Below are positions 17,201 through 26,736 of a stretch of DNA of 64,000 nucleotides, one piece after another. A program made the translations under genes and the position numbers. The stretch spans positions 1-64,000 of the forward strand of contig NZ_MUHD01000028.1 of NCBI RefSeq assembly GCF_002217395.1, read 5' to 3'. This DNA comes from Flavobacterium plurextorum (GTDB lineage Bacteria; Bacteroidota; Bacteroidia; Flavobacteriales; Flavobacteriaceae). Each line of letters begins with the position of its first letter. Position 1 is the stretch's first letter. The notes beneath the pieces were generated by a model. That model made no database searches. It was not told the origin of the DNA and worked only from the letters and a program-made list of their open reading frames with translations.

Positions 17201-20200
17201 TGGTAAGCTGTAAACGAATCATTAAAGTTAAAACCAAACCACATTAATTTGGGATTACTTTCGTTGTTCAATTGAATTTTTGCATCAATTGGATTTAAAT
17301 TTTGTAAAGTATTTATTGTGATTCCAGAAGCGATATCACTTTTAAAAGTACCGCTGCTGTAGTTTAAGTGGTAAAATTGTAGAAGCGTCCATTTCTGTTC
17401 GCTAAATTGATCTAAAGAACTGTCGTACATCGAAGCTAAAACTTCAGCTTCATTTGAAGTACTAACAGCATTTACTTTAAACGACCAATTTTCATTTTTT
17501 CCAGGGTCTATTTTGCTTCTAAAAGTTTCAATATCTATTTCTAATTTTTTTTCTTCTGTTTTTAAAGGAATATCTATTTGACCGCTGTGCAGCTGATTGT
17601 CATAAACACTTTGAAAACTTATGTTCATTGCGTTTTCAAAATAATTTTTTATAGGAACTTTAATAGTGTATTGATTGTTTTGCAAATTGATATTGTCTTC
17701 ATAATAAGAGATATTATGATAACTGCCGTAGATATTAATGAAAAGATTTGGCACTGTCGAGGTTAATTTTACAATTGCAAAACCATCTTTTTTAGCATCT
17801 TTATTAATTTGCTGTGCAGTAATCAGCATCCAAGGATTAGGTTTGTCTTTACTTTGAGAAAGTGACAATTTTGTTTTAGATACGATTTTGTTTTTTAAAG
17901 TATCGAAGGCTTCTAGAACAACAACATAATCTCCAGATTTATATTCGGACATAAAATCTAAAGCGATTTCTTTGTCCTTTTCGGTATTGAATTTTCTGCT
18001 GTAAACTAAAGTCCCAAGTTCATCGGTTTTTATATTTTCAATTTTTTCAAACGGAAATAATCTTTCAAATTCTTCTTTTGAGATTGTTTCTATTTCTGGT
18101 TGTTGAAATATTCTTTCTTTGAATTTATTTGAAAATGAGTTGGTTAAATATATTTTAAGATCACCATTGGCAGGAATAAACTCGCCATTTAAATTGGTAC
18201 TTGTTATCTTAATTTTATTCTCGTTTTTAGTTACTATAAAGTTGGGTACAGAAGCATTTAAAACGAGTTCATGATAACCTACTTTTATCGCTGTTTTAGC
18301 CGTTTGAGTTTCGCCATTAATATCTGTTATAGTAATTTTAATGATATACTCTAAAATTGGTAAATCTTCTTTAGAAAGAGCTTCAAAAGTTTTAGCAATA
18401 AAATTTATTTCAAATTTCCCTGACAAATCTGTTTGTGTTTTTCCTTCAGAAATTGGTTCAATTCTTCCGTTTTTGTGATAATAACCGCCATGTTCAAAAA
18501 CGAAAGACTTTGCGCTGATTTGGTATTCAACTTTGGCATTAGAAATAGAACTTCCTGCAAATGCTTTTGCTAAGCCTGTTAGTTTGACTTCTTTTTCAAT
18601 TTGATAGGTTTCTTTTACAGGATCAAATTTAATTTCGAATTTAGGTCGTTTATATTCTTCAACCTTAAAATCAGTTTGGGAATATTCAAAATCAGCATTG
18701 TTCCAAAATGCATATTCTTGCTTTTTTATATCATATTCAAAACCATATTGATAGTCTTTAGGAGAAGCAATTTTTATGTTGAAATTACCAGTTCTTCCAT
18801 TTTTTGGTAAAAGAAACTCACCCGAAAAAGAACCAAATTCATTGCTTGTAACCTCAAATTCTTTGATTTTTTTATAGTTTGGGTCAATAATTACAATTTT
18901 AAAAAACGTGTTTTTTACAACAGAAGTTATGTTTTTCTCTTTTTGAAAAGCAATTCCTTTAAAATAAATCGTTTGTCCAGGTCTGTAGATTGCTCTGTCT
19001 AAATATAGTTTTACATTTCCTTTGGGCTTTTCTTCTTGATTATTTGAACCATAGAGGTAGTTTAACGATCTTTTGTTAATTGAAAGTGTGTCGTTTGAGG
19101 TTGCAAATTGTATATAATCATCGACATAATAATTTGGTTCTGTTTTTTCGGCAAATGCTAAACCATTTTTGTCGGTTTTAAGAGTTTGGGTTGGCAGTTT
19201 TATAGTTACATTTTCTAAAGGCATTCCTGTTTTTCTGTTCAAGATTTGCAACAAGTCCTTTGAAGCTCCTTTTTGGGCTGAAACTGCAATATTGGTAATG
19301 TTTATGAAATCTGCAGAGAAAGCCTTTTGTGTTTTCGTGTCAGAATCACTTTCGATAAATGCTACATAAGAGCCTTTTTCTAATGCTGGTAAAAGGACTT
19401 CTGTTGAATACTGAAAATAATCTTTTTTCTCAGGAAGTATATAATCTTGAGTAACAACTGGTTTTTTATTTTCGAGTATTTTATGCGAACGAATGTCTAC
19501 ATTATAAGGGAAACTTTTTAATTCTGATAATTGATTTTGATTGATTTTGTAGAAGGATATTTTTAATTTATTGATGTTGTTGTAGTAAATAAGCGCTCTG
19601 GTGTTTTCGCCTATATAACTGTTTTTTTGAAGTTGAACGGATAAGTACTTAGCTTGTATTTGCGTTTTTTCTTGTAAAGCAAGTTTGTATGTATTCGAGT
19701 GAATATTTGAAGCCAAAATACTGTCAAGTAAAGCGACGGCCTTAATTTTATAATCAGGATGTTTTTTTTTGGAAGCAAACCTAGAATAAAACAAGGCTTT
19801 CTCTAATTGAATTTTTTGAATTAAGTTTTGATTGTCAGTGTTTTTTTGAAAATTGTTTAAAAAATAGAGATAATCAGTATTGTAAGTAATCATGTTATTT
19901 TTACAAAACCGTATTCTATTCCATTGATTTTCTAGTGTTGGACTTGTTTTTTCTAGTTTTTGATATAGTATTAATACATTTTTCAGTTCTGTATTTTTTA
20001 TAAAATCGAAATTTAGATTTACAAAATCGGTTGAGCTGCCAAGTAAGTCTTTTTTATAAATATAGAATTCATTCTTTGAAATTTCTCCGACATAAATTTT
20101 TGATGAAAAATAATTTATATTTTCGGTTAAAACATAGTCATATAAAGTCTGATTTTTAAAATCATTTATAATCGAATAATCAAAAATAGTTTCATAATCT

Positions 20201-20691
20201 GTAAGTGGAGTGCTTTTTAAAATGGTTTCATTTTCAAGAGAATTCTTGTAGCAATTTATAATTTGGCTGATAAGAAAAGCGTCGGTCCAAGTTTTAAAAT
20301 TGTCATCCTGAAAAGTAGTATCTGTCCTATTGTACGAAAAGTAAGGTTCTTTTTTGTGAAAATCACTCAGACATTTTGCATATACCAAATTCAGAATTGC
20401 TTTTGATGGTGTTGAAACACGATTAATATCTGTTTTAAGATTGTTTAAAATTTTGGTTTGTGCATTTTCATCAACGACCTGTAAAAATTTAGATTGATAG
20501 AAAAAGCATTTTATCATTTGAACTTCATCTTTTTCGGTAACTGATTTTTTGTAAATTTTGTTAACGATCGAGTTGGCAGATTTTACTTTACCTTCTTTTT
20601 CAAGAGCAATAACTTTATCCCATTTTTTGTCATTTTGCTGTCCAAAAAGAATCGTAGAAATTAATAAGAATACAAATAATATGTTTTTCAT
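14209..20691 (-). CDS. giant alpha-2-macroglobulin-family protein with embedded SusC-type CTLD and plug segment
   Basis: 2160 residues with a signal peptide (MKNILFVFLLISTILFG) and no lipobox. A helical N-terminal region leads to an MG2 domain (LDRAIYRPGQTIYFKG near 565), more macroglobulin strands, then at about 1186-1370 an inserted carboxypeptidase-regulatory-like domain (FGVITDAKNSPIPKASVQV) and a SusC plug-like segment (PLYILDGEAV, GAKGANGVIIITTKK). The A2M domain follows (ALTAWKLRLLAHN near 1415) and the thioester motif CSEQ has Cys1614 and Gln1617. The C-terminal receptor-like domain ends at KVQ. Bacterial A2M proteins are thought to trap proteases in the envelope; the insert occupies the bait-region position. 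Single gene; the promoter is not clear. Confidence 0.88.
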   Translation of the reverse strand: MKNILFVFLLISTILFGQQNDKKWDKVIALEKEGKVKSANSIVNKIYKKSVTEKDEVQMIKCFFYQSKFLQVVDENAQTKILNNLKTDINRVSTPSKAILNLVYAKCLSDFHKKEPYFSYNRTDTTFQDDNFKTWTDAFLISQIINCYKNSLENETILKSTPLTDYETIFDYSIINDFKNQTLYDYVLTENINYFSSKIYVGEISKNEFYIYKKDLLGSSTDFVNLNFDFIKNTELKNVLILYQKLEKTSPTLENQWNRIRFCKNNMITYNTDYLYFLNNFQKNTDNQNLIQKIQLEKALFYSRFASKKKHPDYKIKAVALLDSILASNIHSNTYKLALQEKTQIQAKYLSVQLQKNSYIGENTRALIYYNNINKLKISFYKINQNQLSELKSFPYNVDIRSHKILENKKPVVTQDYILPEKKDYFQYSTEVLLPALEKGSYVAFIESDSDTKTQKAFSADFINITNIAVSAQKGASKDLLQILNRKTGMPLENVTIKLPTQTLKTDKNGLAFAEKTEPNYYVDDYIQFATSNDTLSINKRSLNYLYGSNNQEEKPKGNVKLYLDRAIYRPGQTIYFKGIAFQKEKNITSVVKNTFFKIVIIDPNYKKIKEFEVTSNEFGSFSGEFLLPKNGRTGNFNIKIASPKDYQYGFEYDIKKQEYAFWNNADFEYSQTDFKVEEYKRPKFEIKFDPVKETYQIEKEVKLTGLAKAFAGSSISNAKVEYQISAKSFVFEHGGYYHKNGRIEPISEGKTQTDLSGKFEINFIAKTFEALSKEDLPILEYIIKITITDINGETQTAKTAIKVGYHELVLNASVPNFIVTKNENKIKITSTNLNGEFIPANGDLKIYLTNSFSNKFKERIFQQPEIETISKEEFERLFPFEKIENIKTDELGTLVYSRKFNTEKDKEIALDFMSEYKSGDYVVVLEAFDTLKNKIVSKTKLSLSQSKDKPNPWMLITAQQINKDAKKDGFAIVKLTSTVPNLFINIYGSYHNISYYEDNINLQNNQYTIKVPIKNYFENAMNISFQSVYDNQLHSGQIDIPLKTEEKKLEIDIETFRSKIDPGKNENWSFKVNAVSTSNEAEVLASMYDSSLDQFSEQKWTLLQFYHLNYSSGTFKSDIASGITINTLQNLNPIDAKIQLNNESNPKLMWFGFNFNDSFTAYQQREYQKELNKKLKKPSNTKLVFGVITDAKNSPIPKASVQVKGTQRIQISDNDGYYEIEAGSNEELVFSSIGFKEQSIFPENKKNINIKLIEDVTNLNEIVEVGYGALRSKKPLPNETLVEEDNSVYNTAGIDIALEFGKIKENKIKGFASRNAPAPLYILDGEAVTQNDIQNLDSNDIVEIEIVKDKDVRAQYGAKGANGVIIITTKKAIEALNQVKARKNLSETAFFLPNLKTDSKGKVSFNFTSPEALTAWKLRLLAHNKEAVSAYLEKNVITQKELMILPNFPRFFREKDTIVISAKISNITAEAKTGIASLQFFDAVTMTPIDVKMNNAKNIKNFTAGAFGNTTVTWKISIPENLQGIQYKILAKSGRFSDGEENIIPVLTNNMLFTESIPIWVRENSTKQYTFENLKNNTSSTLKNHQLTLEYTSNPTWIAIQSLPYLMEYEHECSEQTFARFYANVLASEIISNNPKVEAVFENWRKNGTPISKLEENEELKSILLAETPWLNDTQTEDQKKKNLALLFDLEKMKTSQEATFEKLKQKQKPSGGFSWFDGSEESEYITRHILAGFGHLSKLTKTSDVNNKTDQIAKNGIPFLDTKFLEHYKNKIKDLKLSEKLIWVNPYSDLHYLYTRSFYLEKYPLSDTLKKTVKLYLETAKNDWINYSIYEKGLAALTLNRFDEKETAKKIIENLKETSSNNEDSGMYWIANKSGWYWYQSPIETQALLIEAFAEVNNDKKSVDAMKVWLLKNKQTKNWPTTKSTTEAVYALLTQGTDWLSVKDNTVIKLGDEKIVTKKLAENEKEAEMGYIKLNWKAEEVKKEMASINIQNKSKVPGFGGVYWQYFEDLDKIKSNSGSVLSVSKELYLKKSTSKGDQLEKITSKNPLKVGDIVTVRLIITSKEDAEYIHLKDMRASCFEPINVLSKYQYKDRLGYYTSTKDAATHFFFDQINKGTYVIEYDIRVNNGGEFSNGITTIQSMYAPEFASHTKGIRVKVQ

Positions 20692-20905
20692 GGAAGAGTT
20701 TTAATCTATAAAGATTCAAATTTTACTTAAGCCTGTTAATAGTTCAAATTATTTAAAGATAATTTTCGCACAAATTAGCAATTTATCTTCAAAACCAAAT
20801 TATACAATCTATATTTCCTTATTTTTGAAGAATAATAATTGAGTTTTGTTAGTTACTTGCTATTTCGATTAACCAATGAAACAGTTTAACGATTAAACAT
20901 TTTAA

Positions 20906-22261
20906 ATGAAAACACATTTCATCGCTATTGGCGGGAGCGCTATGCATAATCTTGCATTGGCATTACACAATAAAGGATATCAGGTTACTGGAAGTGACGA
21001 TGCTATTTTTGAACCTTCAAAATCAAGATTAGAAAAGAAAGGAATTCTTCCTGCAGAAATGGGCTGGTTTCCTGAGAAAATAACTTCTGATATTGATGCC
21101 ATCATTTTAGGAATGCACGCAAAAGCGGATAACCCTGAATTGTTGAAAGCGCAGGAATTAGGATTGAAAATTTATTCGTATCCGGAGTTTTTATACGAGC
21201 AGTCTAAAAATAAAACTCGTGTTGTTATTGGTGGTTCACACGGAAAAACGACAATTACTTCGATGATTTTGCATGTAATGCATTATCATAATATTGAGGT
21301 AGATTATATGGTAGGAGCACAGTTAGAAGGTTTTGATACCATGGTTCATTTAACTGAAGAGAATGATTTTATGGTTTTAGAAGGTGATGAGTATTTGTCT
21401 TCTCCAATAGATCGTCGTCCGAAGTTTCATTTATATCAGCCAAATATTGCTCTAATTTCTGGAATTGCTTGGGATCATATTAATGTTTTTCCAACATATG
21501 AAAATTATGTAGAGCAGTTTGAGATTTTTATTTCGAAGATAACAAATGGCGGAATTTTAGTATATAATGAAAATGATCCTGAAGTAAAAAGAGTTTCAGA
21601 AGCTGCGACAAACCCAATTCGTAAAATGGCTTACCATACTCCAGAATATTCTGTTGCTGATGGTGTAACGCTTTTGAAAACACCAGAAGGCGATATGCCT
21701 ATTGAAGTTTTTGGAGCACATAATTTAAATAATTTGGCTGGAGCAAAATGGATCTGTCAAAATATGGGTGTGGACGAAGCTGATTTTTACGAAGCAATTG
21801 CAAGTTTTAAAGGCGCCTCTAAACGTTTGGAGAAAATTGCAGAAGGAAAAGGAAAAGTTGCCTATAAAGATTTTGCTCATTCGCCAAGTAAAGTGGCTGC
21901 GACAACAAAAGCAGTAAAAGAGCAATATCCAAATAGAACTTTGGTTGCTTGTTTAGAATTACACACTTACAGCAGTCTTAATGCAGAGTTCTTAAAAGAA
22001 TATGAGGGAGCACTTGAATATGCTGATGTTGCTGTTGTTTTTTATTCTCCAGATGCGGTGAAAATTAAACAATTGGAAGAAGTAACTTATGAGCAGATTG
22101 CAACTTCGTTTAATAGAAAAGATTTAATTATTTACACTAACCCAGCTGAATTTAAGGAGTATTTATTTAACTTAAATCTTGATAATTCAGCACTTTTATT
22201 AATGAGTTCTGGAAATTACGGAGGCTTGAATTTTGATGAAGTAAAAGGTTTGATTAATTAG
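20906..22261 (+). CDS. mpl: UDP-N-acetylmuramate:L-alanyl-gamma-D-glutamyl-meso-diaminopimelate ligase
   Basis: 451-residue Mur ligase. It opens MKTHFIAIGGSAMHNLALAL, a Rossmann-like UMP-sugar domain, has the ATP loop GGSHGKTTITSM at 109-120, and ends with a ligase domain (YKDFAHSPSKVAATTKAV). The NFAHSP-like segment and general length place it in the Mpl group, close to MurC. It re-attaches recycled murein tripeptide to UDP-MurNAc. There is no recycling gene beside it. The stop codon lies inside an inverted repeat shared with the convergent gene. Confidence 0.9.
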   Translation: MKTHFIAIGGSAMHNLALALHNKGYQVTGSDDAIFEPSKSRLEKKGILPAEMGWFPEKITSDIDAIILGMHAKADNPELLKAQELGLKIYSYPEFLYEQSKNKTRVVIGGSHGKTTITSMILHVMHYHNIEVDYMVGAQLEGFDTMVHLTEENDFMVLEGDEYLSSPIDRRPKFHLYQPNIALISGIAWDHINVFPTYENYVEQFEIFISKITNGGILVYNENDPEVKRVSEAATNPIRKMAYHTPEYSVADGVTLLKTPEGDMPIEVFGAHNLNNLAGAKWICQNMGVDEADFYEAIASFKGASKRLEKIAEGKGKVAYKDFAHSPSKVAATTKAVKEQYPNRTLVACLELHTYSSLNAEFLKEYEGALEYADVAVVFYSPDAVKIKQLEEVTYEQIATSFNRKDLIIYTNPAEFKEYLFNLNLDNSALLLMSSGNYGGLNFDEVKGLIN

Positions 22262-22371
22262 ATAATATGTCAATTAGTTAATTTGATAATGAGATATTTT
22301 GCCGATTGTAAAACAATCGGCATTTTTTTTGAATTTATTTTTGAATAATCAATTTGACATATTATCTAATT
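22256..22371. repeat. 18-bp inverted repeat containing both convergent stop codons
   Basis: AATTAGATAATATGTCAA (22256-22273) and its exact complement at 22354-22371 each contain an AAT TAG end: of mpl on the plus strand and of the DUF1287 gene on the minus strand. The terminator lies between them. Confidence 0.8.
22300..22330 (+). terminator. intrinsic terminator after mpl
   Basis: TGCCGATTGT (22300-22309) with ACAATCGGCA (22313-22322), 3-nt loop, eight T residues. Confidence 0.88.
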
Positions 22372-22998
22372 TTCTAATTGAAATTTATAATGTCCCACAA
22401 TTTTATAATCAAATAAACAGTCTTCTAGAACTTGTCCGCCGCCAATATTATGAACGATTAAATTTCGTTCTCCATCTTTTGATTTTTTATGGGTTATGAT
22501 TCCAATATGAGGCAATTTGTTATTGATCATCCATGTTACGATTTCTCCTGTTTTATAATCTGATGGATTTTGAGTTACTGGCAGACTTATACCTTTTCTT
22601 TCAAAAAACACTTCAAGATTGGGTACTCTTCTATGATCAATATTAGTATCTGTTTTAGTCATTCCCCATTTTTTTAAATTAGGATACGCTTTAAAATTTT
22701 CAATCATATCTTCATGTACTTCTTTCTGAAGATCAATTCCTAGTTTTCTATACGAACGTATTATTACATCAGTGCAAACTCCTTTATTTGCTGGCACATC
22801 TCCATCTGGATATTGAATAGCAAAATAGGCAGGATCATAATCTATTGATGAATCAATTATAGATATAGCTGCGCTTGATAATTTTTGATCAAAAGTTTTC
22901 GCAGTTTCTTGTAGATTTTGAGTCTTTAAAGAATCTTTTTGTTTTTGATTGCAAGACAAGAGTGTAAGTAAGATTATGATGGTATAAATTGATCTCAT
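22366..22998 (-). CDS. DUF1287 lipoprotein
   Basis: 210 residues with a lipoprotein signal (IIILLTLLSC, Cys at 16). The DUF1287 core is clear: GVCTDVIIRSYRKLGIDLQ near 73-91, VHEDMIENFKAYP near 94-106, NIDHRRVPNLEVFFERKG near 120-137, then GEIVTWM and LPHIGIITH. The Cys and the later His resemble the arrangement in NlpC/P60-type cysteine peptidases, so a role in cell-wall or amide hydrolysis is possible, but this is inference. Convergent with mpl, which is suggestive but not proof of a murein link. Confidence 0.82.
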   Translation of the reverse strand: MRSIYTIIILLTLLSCNQKQKDSLKTQNLQETAKTFDQKLSSAAISIIDSSIDYDPAYFAIQYPDGDVPANKGVCTDVIIRSYRKLGIDLQKEVHEDMIENFKAYPNLKKWGMTKTDTNIDHRRVPNLEVFFERKGISLPVTQNPSDYKTGEIVTWMINNKLPHIGIITHKKSKDGERNLIVHNIGGGQVLEDCLFDYKIVGHYKFQLEN

Positions 22999-23148
22999 TT
23001 TTAATACAGTTGTTTTTTATTTAAAGCGAATTAAAATTACACATAAAATAAATAGAATAGATTTTTTATGAATGATTTTTCTTATTTTTTAATATATTCG
23101 TCCTCCTGAAAAATAAGCTGATTTAGTTTTTCAGTTAATTGATAAATA

Positions 23149-23847
23149 ATGCTTTTTATGAAATCAAATCATTTTCCTATTAAAAATTGGTCAGATGATG
23201 ATAAGCCACGCGAAAAATTAATGCTGAAAGGGAGGGATGCTTTGAGTGATGCCGAGTTGTTGGCCATTTTAATTGGTTCTGGAAGTCGTAATGAATCTGC
23301 TGTAGCTTTGAGTAAACGTATTTTAGCGAGTGTTGACAATCTTAATTCATTAGGAAAGTTGGATATTTCTCAGTTAATTAACTTTCGCGGTATTGGAGAG
23401 GCAAAAGCGATTACTATTATTGCGGCTTTAGAGTTAGGTCGCAGACGCAGGGCAGAGGATATCATTGAGTTGAAAAAGATTACATCAAGTAAAATTGCTT
23501 TCGAAATTATGCGGCCTATTATTGGAGAATTACCTCACGAGGAATTTTGGGTGCTTTTTCTGAATAATTCAAATAAAGTGATTTCTAAAATACAGTTAAG
23601 TAAAGGTGGAATTTCAGGGACAATTGTCGACGCACGATTAATTTTTAGACTAGCATTAGAAAATCGAGCTACTGGCTTGATTTTGTGTCATAATCATCCC
23701 TCAGGTAATTTACTGCCAAGCGAGGCAGATAAAGAAATAACTCGGAGGATAAAAGCGGCTGGAGAGATTTTAGATGTTAAAATTTTAGATCATTTGATTA
23801 TTACTGAAACAAAATATTATAGTTTTGTAGATGAAGGAATATTTTAA
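23149..23847 (+). CDS. radC: RadC-family JAB/MPN protein
   Basis: 232 residues. A helix-hairpin-helix-like N-terminus (KNWSDDDKPREKLMLKGRDALSDAELLA, FRGIGEAKAITI) is followed by the JAB/MPN metal motif HNHPSGNLLPSEAD near 182-195, with the two His and Asp ligands intact. The historic name is DNA repair protein RadC, but the biochemical role is unsettled. A second ATG at 23158 (MKSNHFPIKNW) is an equally good start. It runs into yjjG with a 3-bp gap, so the two are one operon. Confidence 0.92.
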   Translation: MLFMKSNHFPIKNWSDDDKPREKLMLKGRDALSDAELLAILIGSGSRNESAVALSKRILASVDNLNSLGKLDISQLINFRGIGEAKAITIIAALELGRRRRAEDIIELKKITSSKIAFEIMRPIIGELPHEEFWVLFLNNSNKVISKIQLSKGGISGTIVDARLIFRLALENRATGLILCHNHPSGNLLPSEADKEITRRIKAAGEILDVKILDHLIITETKYYSFVDEGIF

Positions 23848-23850
23848 TTT

Positions 23851-24537
23851 ATGAATACCAATATTACAGACATTTTTTTTGACTTAGACCATACGCTTTG
23901 GGATTTTGATAAAAACTCAGAAATGGCTTTTGACCGAATTTTTAGCGAGAAGTATTCTGAAGTTAGAATTGGAGATTTTATCGAAAAATATGCTCCTATT
24001 AACCAAGCTTGCTGGAAATTATATCAAGAAGATAAAATTACACATCAAGAATTACGTTACAATAGATTGAAGCTTTCTTTTGAAGCTCTAAATTATACCA
24101 TTTCTGATGAGAGCATCAATCAGATTGCTAATGATTATATAGATTTTTTGCCGGACAATAATTATCTCTTTGATGGAACTATTGAGGTTTTAGAGTATTT
24201 GAGACCAAAGTATAAGCTTCACATCATAACAAATGGTTTTGCAAACGTGCAAGATCGAAAGATTAGTAATGCAGCTTTAGGCAGTTATTTTACTACTATT
24301 ACAAATTCAGAATCGGCGGGTGTCAAAAAACCAAATAGTATTATCTTTGATTATGCAGTCAATTTGGCACAAACATCAAAAGAGAACAGTATTATGATTG
24401 GTGATGATTTTGATGCTGATGTAAATGGTGCTTTGAATGCAGGTCTGGATGCTATTTTTTTTAATATTAAAAACATTGAGGTGCCTCAAAAATATAAACA
24501 AATTAATCATTTATTAGAACTTAAAAAATATTTATAA
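23851..24537 (+). CDS. yjjG: YjjG-family HAD noncanonical pyrimidine nucleotidase
   Basis: 228 residues. HAD motif I FFDLDHTLWDFD at 9-20 gives the nucleophile Asp, motif II ITNGFANVQ near 129, motif III Lys in AGVKKPNS near 154, and motif IV IMIGDDFDADVNGA near 180. DHTLWDFD and TNGFANVQ are typical of YjjG, which hydrolyses dUMP, dTMP and modified pyrimidine nucleotides as house-cleaning. It is placed between radC and a secreted protein gene, with gaps of 3 and 2 bp. Confidence 0.9.
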   Translation: MNTNITDIFFDLDHTLWDFDKNSEMAFDRIFSEKYSEVRIGDFIEKYAPINQACWKLYQEDKITHQELRYNRLKLSFEALNYTISDESINQIANDYIDFLPDNNYLFDGTIEVLEYLRPKYKLHIITNGFANVQDRKISNAALGSYFTTITNSESAGVKKPNSIIFDYAVNLAQTSKENSIMIGDDFDADVNGALNAGLDAIFFNIKNIEVPQKYKQINHLLELKKYL

Positions 24538-24539
24538 TT

Positions 24540-25286
24540 ATGAAACTAAAAGTTTTGTTGACTTTGCTTCTTTGTTCAGTCTTTGGATTTGCACAATCGA
24601 TTAACGATTATAAGGCTGTTATTATACCGCTTAAATATGATTTTATAAAAACAGATAATCAGTATAGATTAGCAACGATTACTAAATCGAATTTAGTTAA
24701 GGCTGGATTTCAGGCTTTTTATGCAAATGAAGAAATTCCTGCAGGTTTTAGCGATAGATGTGATCTTTTATATATTGATGTAAAAAGAGATAACGCATTT
24801 TTAGTAACTAAACTTTTTATTGAGTTTAAAGATTGTTATGGAAAAGTAATTTATACATCTGAAACAGGAAGAAGTAAAGAAAAAGATTATGAGGCAGCCT
24901 ATAAGGAAAGTTTAGAAGATGCTTTTAAATCGGTTAATGCTTTGAAATATAAATACAGTGGAAAAACTGCTGCGCCTGTTTCTAATAATGCGCAGAATGT
25001 TGTTGCCGCAACAGCTTTAGTTCCTGCTGTACGAATTGCAGCAACGCCAACGGCAGATGTTTCTGATCCTAATTTATTATACGCGCAGCCAATGGAAAAC
25101 GGATATCAGTTAATTGATAAAACTCCAAAAGTTGTTATGAAGCTTTTGAAAACTTCACGTCCAGATTCGTTTATTGCAATTAAAGACGGTGTTCAAGGAA
25201 GTTTGAATGCAAAAGACAATCAATGGTATTTTGAGTATTATCAAAATGACAAATTAGTTTCTGAAAAGATTTCAGTAAAATTTTAA
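24540..25286 (+). CDS. secreted protein of unknown function
   Basis: 248 residues with a signal peptide (MKLKVLLTLLLCSVFGFA, cleavage before QSIND). The first half (VIIPLKYDFIKTDNQYRLATITKSNL, then SDRCDLLYIDVKR) looks like an alpha/beta domain; the middle is an Ala-rich linker (AAPVSNNAQNVVAAT); the C-terminal 60 residues are a short beta domain (NGYQLIDKTPKVVMKLLKTS). I cannot name a family. It starts 2 bp after the yjjG stop codon, so it is translated from the same message, but no functional link is apparent. Confidence 0.85.
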   Translation: MKLKVLLTLLLCSVFGFAQSINDYKAVIIPLKYDFIKTDNQYRLATITKSNLVKAGFQAFYANEEIPAGFSDRCDLLYIDVKRDNAFLVTKLFIEFKDCYGKVIYTSETGRSKEKDYEAAYKESLEDAFKSVNALKYKYSGKTAAPVSNNAQNVVAATALVPAVRIAATPTADVSDPNLLYAQPMENGYQLIDKTPKVVMKLLKTSRPDSFIAIKDGVQGSLNAKDNQWYFEYYQNDKLVSEKISVKF

Positions 25287-25299
25287 ATAAATATATGGT

Positions 25300-26577
25300 T
25301 TAATAGCCATATTTATCTTTCCAACGGTTCTTTAAGAATTCACGGTTACTATTCTCTCTCGAATTGTTTCCTGGATTATAAAGAACCGTTTGTTTTATGG
25401 CATCAGGCAGGAATTCTTGTTCAGCAAAGTTATTTGCATAATCGTGTGAATATTTATAATCGTCACCGTAACCTAACTCTTTCATAAGTTTTGTTGGAGC
25501 ATTTCGCAAATGAATTGGAACAGGTAAATCGCCTGTTTGTTTTACCAATTGCTGTGCATTTCCTATGGCCATATAGGATGCATTACTTTTTGGAGAAGTA
25601 GCAAGATAAATGGCACATTGGCTAAGAATTATTCGACTTTCAGGATATCCAATTGTGGTTACTGCTTGAAAGGTATTATTTGCCATAATAAACGCTGTTG
25701 GATTTGCGTTTCCAATGTCTTCACTTGAAAGAATCAACATTCTGCGTGCAATAAACTTTACATCTTCACCGCCTTCAATCATTCTTGCCAGCCAGTAAAC
25801 AGCTCCATTTGGATCACTTCCTCGAATTGATTTTATAAAGGCTGAAACAATATCATAATGCTGTTCACCGCTTTTATCGTACAAGACTGTGTTTTGTTGG
25901 ACTAACTCAAATACTCGGTCGTTTGTAATAATAACTTCTTCGGTGGCTGCGGCATTGATGACAAGTTCGAAAATGTTTAATAATTTTCGGCCGTCACCGC
26001 CAGAAAGACGTAATAATGCTTCTGTTTCTTTTAATACAATATTTTTTGAGGCTAAGTATTTATCATTTTTTAGTGCACGGTGTAATAGTGCTTCCAAATC
26101 TGATTTTGTAAAAGCATTGAGAATGTAAACTTGACAACGTGACAGTAATGCAGGTATAACTTCAAAACTTGGATTTTCGGTAGTAGCACCAACTAGAGTA
26201 ATCCAGCCTCTTTCAACAGCCGCTAAAAGAGAGTCTTGTTGAGATTTACTAAATCTATGAATCTCATCGATAAACAAGATCGGGTTTTTGGCTGTAAATA
26301 AGCCGCCGCTTTGCTTGGCTTTTTCAATTACATCACGAATATCCTTAACACCAGAATTAATAGCGCTTAGAATATAAAACGGGCGTTTTGATTCTTGGGC
26401 TATAATTTGTGCCAAGGTAGTTTTACCAGTTCCCGGCGGGCCCCATAAAATTAAAGAGGGAATTATTCCTTTAGAAATTTGTTGTGTCAATGAACCATTA
26501 GGACCTACTAAGTGGCTTTGACTAATATAATCTTCTAGTTTCTGTGGGCGAATACGCTCGGCTAACGGTGCTTCCAT
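25300..26577 (-). CDS. rarA: replication-associated recombination AAA+ ATPase RarA/MgsA
   Basis: 425 residues. It begins [22 protein letters not shown], then Walker [10 protein letters not shown] near 45-53, Walker [11 protein letters not shown] near 99-108, sensor [12 protein letters not shown] near 127-138 and arginine-finger region LLSRC. The C-terminal tetramerisation domain includes [22 protein letters not shown] and ends RWKDKYGY. It acts at stalled replication forks in the cytoplasm. A TACATTTG box lies 19 nt before the ATG. It converges with the radC cluster, with only 13 bp between stop codons. Confidence 0.95.
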   Translation of the reverse strand: MEAPLAERIRPQKLEDYISQSHLVGPNGSLTQQISKGIIPSLILWGPPGTGKTTLAQIIAQESKRPFYILSAINSGVKDIRDVIEKAKQSGGLFTAKNPILFIDEIHRFSKSQQDSLLAAVERGWITLVGATTENPSFEVIPALLSRCQVYILNAFTKSDLEALLHRALKNDKYLASKNIVLKETEALLRLSGGDGRKLLNIFELVINAAATEEVIITNDRVFELVQQNTVLYDKSGEQHYDIVSAFIKSIRGSDPNGAVYWLARMIEGGEDVKFIARRMLILSSEDIGNANPTAFIMANNTFQAVTTIGYPESRIILSQCAIYLATSPKSNASYMAIGNAQQLVKQTGDLPVPIHLRNAPTKLMKELGYGDDYKYSHDYANNFAEQEFLPDAIKQTVLYNPGNNSRENSNREFLKNRWKDKYGY

Positions 26578-26596
26578 TTTGTAAAATTACTATTTT

Positions 26597-26604
26597 CAAA
26601 TGTA
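26597..26604 (-). promoter_or_regulatory. rarA -7 box
   Basis: Minus-strand TACATTTG, 19 nt upstream of the ATG; no convincing -33 element. Confidence 0.45.
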
Positions 26605-26736
26605 TTTTTTATTATTTAGAGGTTCGGAACTTAGTAAGAAGTAAGATTTAAGAAATTTTTGCTGACTGACAAATTATCAGTAAATTGTAACTGGATAGTT
26701 TTTTGATGTGAATTATTAGACTACAATTTGATATAG

